Origin: JBBQNJ01 sp038329845
GTDB lineage: Bacteria; Planctomycetota; Phycisphaerae; Tepidisphaerales; Tepidisphaeraceae
Assembly (NCBI GenBank): GCA_038329845.1
Contig: JBBQNJ010000010.1
Coordinates: 1 to 64,000 of the forward strand
Direction: 5' to 3'
Length of the DNA stretch: 64,000 nucleotides
Within the stretch, counting starts at the first letter, position 1; the number at the start of each line of letters is the position of its first letter. Positions 58,825-64,000 of this stretch are shown one piece after another. The position numbers and the translations under genes are program-made. The notes under the pieces are model-generated. The model was not told the DNA's origin. It did not search any database and saw nothing but the letters and a program-made list of their open reading frames with translations.

Positions 58825-60594
58825 CTATTCGGCATCCTGAGTCGGCGCCTCGGGGTCGGACTCGGATCGCCGGACCCATTGCGTCTGGTCGGCCATGTCG
58901 ATTGTGCCCGCTCGCCCGTCCGATGTCACATGCCAGCGGCTGATTCGGCCTGATCCATTGACTCGAACCGTCACCGCGCGATCACTGTCGGCTTGCGGCG
59001 AATCCTCGCACCGGATGATCAGCGTCAATAAATCGCTTCCGGAAAGGTCCTCATATTGCAGGAAGGAATCGGTCCGCAGGAGCATGGGGGGTGAGTCGGC
59101 GAGGTGTGGCATCAGCAGCGGAATCCAACCGCCGGGGACGTAAGCGGTCGGGGCGGGCGTGGACGATTTGATCGCAACGCCCTCGACGAGCAGCTTTTCA
59201 TTGATCTGGCCGTCGGCGACGGTGATCTCGTGGCTCACCGACTGCTGAAGCGGCGCACCGGGCGCGGCATTGGCGGTGACCATGAGCGATCGATAGTCTC
59301 GCAAGTTTTCATCGCCCGAGAAACGATGAACCACTCGTCCGCGGACGCCGCTCGACGGACGGTACTCCATCGTCCGCTGCCAGGCATTGCCGGCGCTGGG
59401 GGATTCGGATGTCCAACCCACCGGACGCTCGACGCCTGCTTCCATCCACGCGAACAAGCGAGTTTCGGCCGGGGGCAGCAGCTTGGCGATGCCTGACTCG
59501 GCCCATCGAGCCGCCTGGTCGGTCCCGGCTTTCCACAATGGGCGATGATCCGCCGCGGCGGGGAACTGCACGCTTTTTAGAATGGATACAGACACATCAT
59601 CGAACGCGCCGGCCGATTCAAGCGAACCTTCCAGCAGGACGAGCAGCGCCTCGCCGTTGTCGGCGGCGATGAGATGGGCGACGGACGGAAACGGCGCATC
59701 GGTCGTCGGCGGATCGACTCGCCATTGCCGTGGCCCTGAAGCGGTTACTTTAGCGAACGCCCAATCCTGGGGCGAGGAGCCTTGCCACAGGAGATTTAGA
59801 ATGGCCTTCGGGTCCGACTTAGGATCGAACAGACAGGGGATCAGGTGGGCCACGACCCACTGATCCGCTCGCGGCAGCACCGCAGCTCGATCGACTCGAA
59901 GGGGATCGACCGCGGGCATGACGATCAACTCTTGGGGCAGCGAAACTGCGATCTCGCCGCCCACACCGGGCAGGTTGATCTGCGAGGCTCGACCCTCGCC
60001 TGGAGGCATGGGAATGTTGTCCAAGCGAATCGCCGCCGCCACCTGGCGGGCGATGATATCCTCGCCCGTGTTCACCATGGCCCCGGCGGCGCGAACCTCG
60101 ACGGTGATCGCCTCGCGTGTCGGAAGAATGGCGCACACCAGCGCCCGGCGGGTGGGACCGGCGTTGGTCTGGCTGAGGTGAATCGCCAGCAACCCGGGAT
60201 ATCCCGCGAGCTGCGCCTCGCCGGCGCCCAACTGCTCCATCGCCGCCGGCATTAAAAACGACAGCGGAACCAGCCCGCGCATCACCAGGTATTGGGCGGG
60301 GGGGACAATTTCGGCGAATCGTTCGCGGCGGATGATGACGATGCGTCCGGAGCCGGCGTCCTTGGCCAACAAGACGATTCCGGTGAACCCCGGGCGCGGA
60401 CTGACGGCCCACCCCTGGGGCAATCGCACCTGCATTCCCGCCGCCGCGACCGGCGGGGCGAGGGTGACCTCGAAGGCTCGGTTCCGCGCCCGACTGAGCA
60501 TCGCCGCCATGCCGACAGTCGCCCCGAGGACCGCCCACATGACCGCCTGCATGACGATCCGTTGCCTCGTCGAGTACTGCCCATTCTTGGCCAT
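58825..60594 (-). CDS. Membrane-anchored protein of unknown function (module gene 1)
   Basis: A 589-residue protein with one N-terminal helix (IVMQAVMWAVLGATVGMAAML) that acts as anchor or uncleaved signal. The exported body has repeated short domains: VRLPQGWAVSPRPGFTGIV, LLAIHLSQTNAGPTRRALV and a second similar half near SINLPGVGGEIAVSLPQELIV. Pro-Gly-Trp and Gly-Trp pairs recur at the starts of beta-rich segments. No known fold or active-site residues recognised. First gene of the three-gene envelope module. Confidence 0.65.
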   Translation of the reverse strand: MAKNGQYSTRQRIVMQAVMWAVLGATVGMAAMLSRARNRAFEVTLAPPVAAAGMQVRLPQGWAVSPRPGFTGIVLLAKDAGSGRIVIIRRERFAEIVPPAQYLVMRGLVPLSFLMPAAMEQLGAGEAQLAGYPGLLAIHLSQTNAGPTRRALVCAILPTREAITVEVRAAGAMVNTGEDIIARQVAAAIRLDNIPMPPGEGRASQINLPGVGGEIAVSLPQELIVMPAVDPLRVDRAAVLPRADQWVVAHLIPCLFDPKSDPKAILNLLWQGSSPQDWAFAKVTASGPRQWRVDPPTTDAPFPSVAHLIAADNGEALLVLLEGSLESAGAFDDVSVSILKSVQFPAAADHRPLWKAGTDQAARWAESGIAKLLPPAETRLFAWMEAGVERPVGWTSESPSAGNAWQRTMEYRPSSGVRGRVVHRFSGDENLRDYRSLMVTANAAPGAPLQQSVSHEITVADGQINEKLLVEGVAIKSSTPAPTAYVPGGWIPLLMPHLADSPPMLLRTDSFLQYEDLSGSDLLTLIIRCEDSPQADSDRAVTVRVNGSGRISRWHVTSDGRAGTIDMADQTQWVRRSESDPEAPTQDAE

Positions 60595-60673
60595 CGGCGG
60601 ATTGTATCCCTCCCGCCCCCGGGCCGATACCCGTCGCCCACCGCTTTCAATTTAATCTAATAATCTCCTCCTG

Positions 60674-60736
60674 CAATTAGGGAACGTGGCTTGTAACTAC
60701 AGTACAAATAGATATTTGTATCACATTTATGTCACA
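60674..60736 (-). repeat. 63-bp dispersed repeat, copy 2
   Basis: On the minus strand it begins TGTGACATAAATGTGATA and ends AGTTACAAGCCACGTTCCC plus six bases, matching copy 1 at 10391-10453 in both end blocks and in length. Here it is not tandemly extended. Confidence 0.7.
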
Positions 60737-60762
60737 ATTGCAAGGCCGCAGGCCTTGCAATT
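60736..60762. repeat. Perfect 12-bp inverted repeat hairpin
   Basis: AATTGCAAGGCC at 60736-60747 and GGCCTTGCAATT at 60751-60762 are exact inverted copies with a GCA loop. It abuts copy 2 of the 63-bp element and lies downstream of the OmpA-family gene on the minus strand. Confidence 0.85.
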
Positions 60763-60774
60763 CATTGACGTGCG

Positions 60775-60809
60775 CAAACAAAATCGCCCCGCGAAATTCA
60801 TCGCGGGGC
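60775..60809 (-). terminator. Intrinsic terminator of the OmpA-family gene
   Basis: On the minus strand CGCCCCGCG pairs perfectly with CGCGGGGCG across an eight-base loop, followed by ATTTTGTTTG. It lies about 35 bases past the stop codon at 60843. Confidence 0.8.
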
Positions 60810-60842
60810 GAGAGGTTTGGCCAACGCTTCAGTCGTCGGCGT

Positions 60843-61754
60843 CTACTTGTTCAGTGCACCGCCGCGATCGACGCCGACGGACGTATCCTTGTTGAACGGG
60901 AGGGCCGGGGCACGGCGGGGGGCGCTGGCCCGCGACGGTGCCCGCTCGGACGTCACCGCCGCTGAGCGGATCGTATTGGGAAGGATCACCACCTCGACCC
61001 GGCGGTTTTGGGCACGGCCCGATTCGCTGGCGTTGGATGAGACCGGCCTCTGATCGGCATATCCGACCACCGCGATCCGCTGGCTGCCCACCTGGTGGGC
61101 CTGAAGTTCCTTGCCGACGGAGATGGCGCGATGCGACGAAAGATACCAGTTATCCAGATGCCCCTTGGCGATCGTCTGCGGATTGACGACCTTCATGTTG
61201 TCGGTATGCCCGACAACGTTCAGCTCGTAACCGGCGGCGGCGGCCGAATTGAGGATCGCCGCAAAACGGGCGATCGCGTTTTTCGCCTTGTCGGTCAAGT
61301 CGGCCGAGCCGGTGGAGAACGAGACGTCGCTCTTGAACTTGACGGCACCTCGGGCGGCGTCGAAGTCCACCAGATCGGGGTTCTGCCGGGCGAACTCCGA
61401 CAGTTCATTGGCCAGAGGTGCCGGCAGCGGGCCACCGACCATCACCGGACGATTCAGGGCGTCGCGGTACTTGCTGTTCAGCTCTTCCAGTTGCTTTTGC
61501 AGCTCGCCGACCTGCTGCGCCTGATTGGCGAGCAAGGCATCCTTCGAGTTGCCGGTGTTGCCCAGCATCTCGAGTTGGCGCTGATAGGCATCGCTCTTGG
61601 CCCGCTCGGAATTCGCCGCCTGCTGGGCAATTCCAAGCTGCTCAGCGAGGCGATCTCGATCAAGCTGTAGCGCTGAGTACTTGTCCTGCGCCACGCATCC
61701 CGTGAGCAGAACACCGATAGCGGCCAAACCAAACCAATGGTGCAACCGTGACAT
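60843..61754 (-). CDS. OmpA-family peptidoglycan-associated lipoprotein
   Basis: A 303-residue lipoprotein. The lipobox LTGC is at Cys20, followed by a coiled-coil stretch (AEQLGIAQQAANSERA, then QQVGELQKQLEELNSKY). The C-terminal OmpA-like domain binds peptidoglycan: NVVGHTDNMKV, LSSHRAISVGKELQ, RIAVVGYADQRPVSSN and ESGRAQNRRVEVVIL hold the family Asp and Arg. A Pro/Ala/Arg-rich tail follows. The layout is like MotB/Pal-type tethers; with the neighbouring envelope module it probably links outer structures to the wall. GGAGG lies five bases before the ATG at 61754. Confidence 0.88.
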   Translation of the reverse strand: MSRLHHWFGLAAIGVLLTGCVAQDKYSALQLDRDRLAEQLGIAQQAANSERAKSDAYQRQLEMLGNTGNSKDALLANQAQQVGELQKQLEELNSKYRDALNRPVMVGGPLPAPLANELSEFARQNPDLVDFDAARGAVKFKSDVSFSTGSADLTDKAKNAIARFAAILNSAAAAGYELNVVGHTDNMKVVNPQTIAKGHLDNWYLSSHRAISVGKELQAHQVGSQRIAVVGYADQRPVSSNASESGRAQNRRVEVVILPNTIRSAAVTSERAPSRASAPRRAPALPFNKDTSVGVDRGGALNK

Positions 61755-61879
61755 GGAAGCCTCCGTGCTTGTACGCGCCGGTTCAACCGGCGACCAGATC
61801 CAGTAGGTCCTAACTCCCCAACGAGGGAATTTGATAGGCATTTTGCCCACGGCAAATTGAAAATGCAAGACCCCGGAAT

Positions 61880-61900
61880 AAAAAAAACGCAGAATTTGCG
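61880..61900 (-). terminator. Terminator-like stem with T8 after hflX
   Basis: On the minus strand CGCA-AATTC-TGCG is followed by eight T residues. The stem is only four bases but is nested in a longer stem of GACCCCGG/CCGGGGTC (61869-61876 with 61903-61910). It lies about 95 bases past the hflX stop. Confidence 0.55.
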
Positions 61901-61994
61901 CCCCGGGGTCCCCAAGGCTTCCATTTGCGTGATTTGTCACTCACCGATTCTCACCGCACGACTCGGCGCTTCGGCGGGTGATGGGCATAGGCGA

Positions 61995-63353
61995 TCAAGG
62001 CTCCGCGCCGTCCACCTCGGTGGCCGAAACGATCACGACCTGCTCATTGCGCGACAGGTCGGCGAGGGTGCGTTTGCCCATCATCGCAACGATCCTCACG
62101 CGGGCATCGTCGAACGTTTTTTCATGCACGCGGCTGTGCGACTCGATGAACGCCAGCAACCGTCCGTTGGTCACATCGGCCTCGAGCGTCACGTTCACTT
62201 GCTGACCGCGCGCGGTGCGATAGACGACTTCATGCAGCGCGGTCAGCCCCTCGCCGGTCTTTGCGCTAACCGGCAGAGCTTCGGGGTACAAGGTGTGCCA
62301 GACCTCGGCGCTGCCCCGGCCCTCATCGGTGTCGATCTTGTTCAACAGCAGAATCTCCGGCTTGCCCTTGGCGCCGATCTCCTCGAGTACGCCATGAACG
62401 CTCTTGAACTGCTGCTCGGCGTGGGGGTGGCCTACGTCCAGGACATGCAGCAATAGATCGGCATTGATCGCTTCTTCAAGGGTCGCTTTGAAACTGGCGA
62501 CGAGATTATGCGGCAGGTCGCGGACAAAACCGACGGTGTCGCTGAGCAGCACGCTCGTCCCTTTTTCCAGCCGCCAGGCGCGGGTGCGGGTGTCCAGCGT
62601 GGCGAACAGTTTGTCGTCGGCATAGGCCCCGGCGGCGGTGAGGGTATTGAACAGCGTACTTTTTCCGGCGTTGGTGTAGCCGACGATGCAGACGGTGAAA
62701 TTTTCGAGATTGCGAGCCTGCACCTGCCGGCTCTTGCGCTCCTGGATGCGCGCGATTTCCGCCTTGAGATCGCGGATCCGCTTGCGGACGATCCGGCGGT
62801 CGGTCTCCAACTGCGTTTCGCCGGGTCCGCGCGTCCCGATCCCCATGGCTTGTCCGCCGCCCGCGATCCGCTCGAGATGTCCCCACATCCGCGCCAGGCG
62901 CGGATAGGTGTATTGCAGTTGGGCCAGACTCACTTGCAGGCGGGCTTCGTGGGTCTGGGCGCGGGTTGCGAAGATGTCGAGGATCAACTCGCTGCGATCC
63001 ACGACCTTGATCCCCTCGCCGCGCTTGCTTGCGGCCTCTTCGTTGATGATTTTTTCCAGTGCGCCGATCTGGCCGGGCGTCAGATCGTTGTCGAACACGA
63101 CCACGTCGGCCTTCTCTCGCATCGCCAACTGGGCGATCTCCAGGGCCTTGCCCGAGCCAATGTAGGTTCCGGAATCGATGCCTCGGCGGCGCTGGAGAAT
63201 CTGCCCGACCACGCGGCCGCCGGCAGTCTTCACCAGCGACGCGAGCTCTCCGAGAGGTTCTCGCGGATCGGCGGTGGAGTTCGGGAGAATCACCCCGACT
63301 AACACCGCTCGTTCCTGCCGTACCGACAATTCTGTTCGCTTCAACTCTGCCAA
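61995..63353 (-). CDS. hflX: Ribosome-dissociating GTPase HflX
   Basis: A 452-residue GTPase. The N-terminal glycine-rich domain carries GGGQAMGIGTRGPGETQLE, and the G1 motif is IVGYTNAGKSTLFN, the G3 motif LLSDTVGFVRDLPHNL. HflX binds stalled ribosomes, hydrolyses GTP, and splits them under heat or antibiotic stress. Normal length apart from a short extended N-terminus. It is divergent from hicB. Confidence 0.95.
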   Translation of the reverse strand: MAELKRTELSVRQERAVLVGVILPNSTADPREPLGELASLVKTAGGRVVGQILQRRRGIDSGTYIGSGKALEIAQLAMREKADVVVFDNDLTPGQIGALEKIINEEAASKRGEGIKVVDRSELILDIFATRAQTHEARLQVSLAQLQYTYPRLARMWGHLERIAGGGQAMGIGTRGPGETQLETDRRIVRKRIRDLKAEIARIQERKSRQVQARNLENFTVCIVGYTNAGKSTLFNTLTAAGAYADDKLFATLDTRTRAWRLEKGTSVLLSDTVGFVRDLPHNLVASFKATLEEAINADLLLHVLDVGHPHAEQQFKSVHGVLEEIGAKGKPEILLLNKIDTDEGRGSAEVWHTLYPEALPVSAKTGEGLTALHEVVYRTARGQQVNVTLEADVTNGRLLAFIESHSRVHEKTFDDARVRIVAMMGKRTLADLSRNEQVVIVSATEVDGAEP

Positions 63354-63527
63354 AGTCGCCTCGTGCTGTGTAACCCGCGGCGGTGTGATCGACGCCGACC
63401 CGGGAGACCGTGATTTTGCACCATTCTACGCCACCGCCGCCGATCCGCCACGCCGGGAATGGGCCATCTTGCGAAAGCGGTTTTCATCCAAGTTCCTTTT
63501 GCGATTTTACGGCGTATAGTTCAAGTC

Positions 63528-63746
63528 ATGGCGAAGCGTTCCGATCCTTTTACGGTCATCGTGGAGCAGGATGAAGAAGGATATTTCATCGCCAACGTTC
63601 CGGAATTGCGCGGCTGTCATACGCAGGCCAAGTCGCTGGACGTGTTGATGAAACGGATCATCGAAGCGATCACGCTTTGCCGGGCCGATGAACCGCGCTC
63701 GTCGCGGCGGACTTTCATTGCCGTGCAGCAGGTGCAGGTGGCGTAA
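63528..63746 (+). CDS. hicB: HicB-family antitoxin
   Basis: A 72-residue protein of the HicB partial RNase H-like fold: FTVIVEQDEEGYFIANVPELRG, then CHTQAKSLDVLMKRIIEAI. The DEEGYFIANVPELxGC core is the family signature. It would neutralise the HicA toxin encoded directly after it (TAATG overlap) and may repress the operon, although no separate DNA-binding domain is visible. The ATG at 63528 is the only sensible start. Antitoxin before toxin order is common in this family. Confidence 0.88.
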   Translation: MAKRSDPFTVIVEQDEEGYFIANVPELRGCHTQAKSLDVLMKRIIEAITLCRADEPRSSRRTFIAVQQVQVA

Positions 63747-63970
63747 TGCCCCGTCGCTGAAGATTCACCGGCAAAGAGTTAATCCGCGCTTTGAAGAAGG
63801 GCGGATTCACCGTCGTTCGCATCCAGGGCAGCCATCACCGCCTGCGACACCTCGACGGCCGGATTACAACCGTTCCTGTTCATGCTGGCGAAACCATCGG
63901 CCCAGGGCTGCTCGGGCAAATCCTTTACGATTGCGACATGACAAACGATCAGCTTGAACACCTGCGATGA
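63746..63970 (+). pseudogene. hicA: HicA-family mRNA interferase toxin with stop at codon 5
   Basis: Reading from the ATG that overlaps the hicB stop, the frame is M-P-R-R, then TGA at 63758-63760, then RFTGKELIRALKKGGFTVV, RIQGSHHRLRHLDGRI and LLGQILYDCDMTNDQLEHLR, a full HicA with the catalytic His in GSHHRL. Frame and length are intact except for the stop; a change such as CGA to TGA would explain it. A start downstream of the stop without ATG/GTG seems unlikely, so the toxin is probably silent. It may be a sequence error. Confidence 0.75.
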
Positions 63971-64000
63971 CACTCGCCGGCCATTAAAGCGAGACCGGCG

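Noticed and set aside
57221..58840. 539-codon plus-strand frame opposite module gene 2
   Set aside because: Antisense to a gene with a convincing signal peptide, with repetitive His/Gly/Asp content typical of a shadow frame.

Overview
The window looks like a chromosomal segment of a planctomycete, most likely class Phycisphaerae; this is inference from gene content. The evidence is high GC with many weak Shine-Dalgarno sequences, several prepilin-like proteins with an FTLVE N-terminus (two of them close to the planctomycete H-x9-DG type), two PEP-CTERM proteins, an autotransporter-repeat protein, a formylglycine sulfatase, and large FAD-dependent and glycoside hydrolase enzymes. No CRISPR array, rRNA or phage was seen. 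Housekeeping genes are scattered singly: thiS, aroB, rpmE, tRNA-Lys(CTT), dapB, purD, trpS, hflX.

Layout. 1-0.66 kb: AT-richer patch with the start of an IS607-type serine recombinase cut by the window edge and a small coupled gene. 0.66-2.6 kb: LacI-type regulator, then an in-frame chimera of an ISAs1-like transposase remnant with the C-terminal tail of PrkA kinase. 2.7-4.5 kb: thiS, a YpdA-like flavoprotein and a divergent 2Fe-2S ferredoxin. 4.5-7.4 kb: tandem FAD-dependent oxidoreductase. 7.6-10.2 kb: MoxR ATPase and DUF58 protein. 10.2-10.6 kb: MITE-like repeats before aroB. 11.8-14.8 kb: lipoprotein, rpmE, a membrane protein and a mutarotase-like protein. 15-18.6 kb: two divergent-sequence GH4 glycosidases facing each other across a tRNA-Lys. 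18.7-22.2 kb: a minor-pseudopilin operon with a large EF-hand-containing member, then a PEP-CTERM protein. 23.6-27.2 kb: a complete arsenic operon (arsR, unknown 76-aa gene, arsC, acr3, DGC-domain protein, arsM). 27.5-33 kb: sulfatase, dapB, purD and a membrane glycosyltransferase. 33.2-41 kb: a minus-strand carbohydrate operon (GH42-like, secreted clan GH-A enzyme, GH127, FAD oxidoreductase). 41.2-43.5 kb: trpS and a metallo-beta-lactamase-fold hydrolase. 44-54.7 kb: a second carbohydrate locus ordered GntR regulator, autotransporter/PEP-CTERM protein with an internal stop, two prepilin-like proteins, a 1208-aa multidomain glycosidase and a TIM-barrel isomerase. 54.9-64 kb: small membrane protein, CpsB-like phosphatase, lipoprotein, a three-gene envelope module of unknown function, an OmpA-family lipoprotein, hflX, and a hicBA pair whose toxin gene carries an early stop.

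How it fits together. Two glycan-degrading loci, two GH4 enzymes, a sulfatase and sugar-oxidising flavoproteins suggest life on sulfated or arabinose-rich plant or algal polysaccharides. The regulator, cell-surface protein, prepilin-like protein and hydrolase order at 44-54.7 kb suggests one surface-display and hydrolysis unit. Several genes are decayed or oddly started: the prkA fragment, the PEP-CTERM gene, hicA, and a GH42-like gene with an apparent ATC start. Short repeats are abundant; one 63-bp element occurs at both 10.4 and 60.7 kb.
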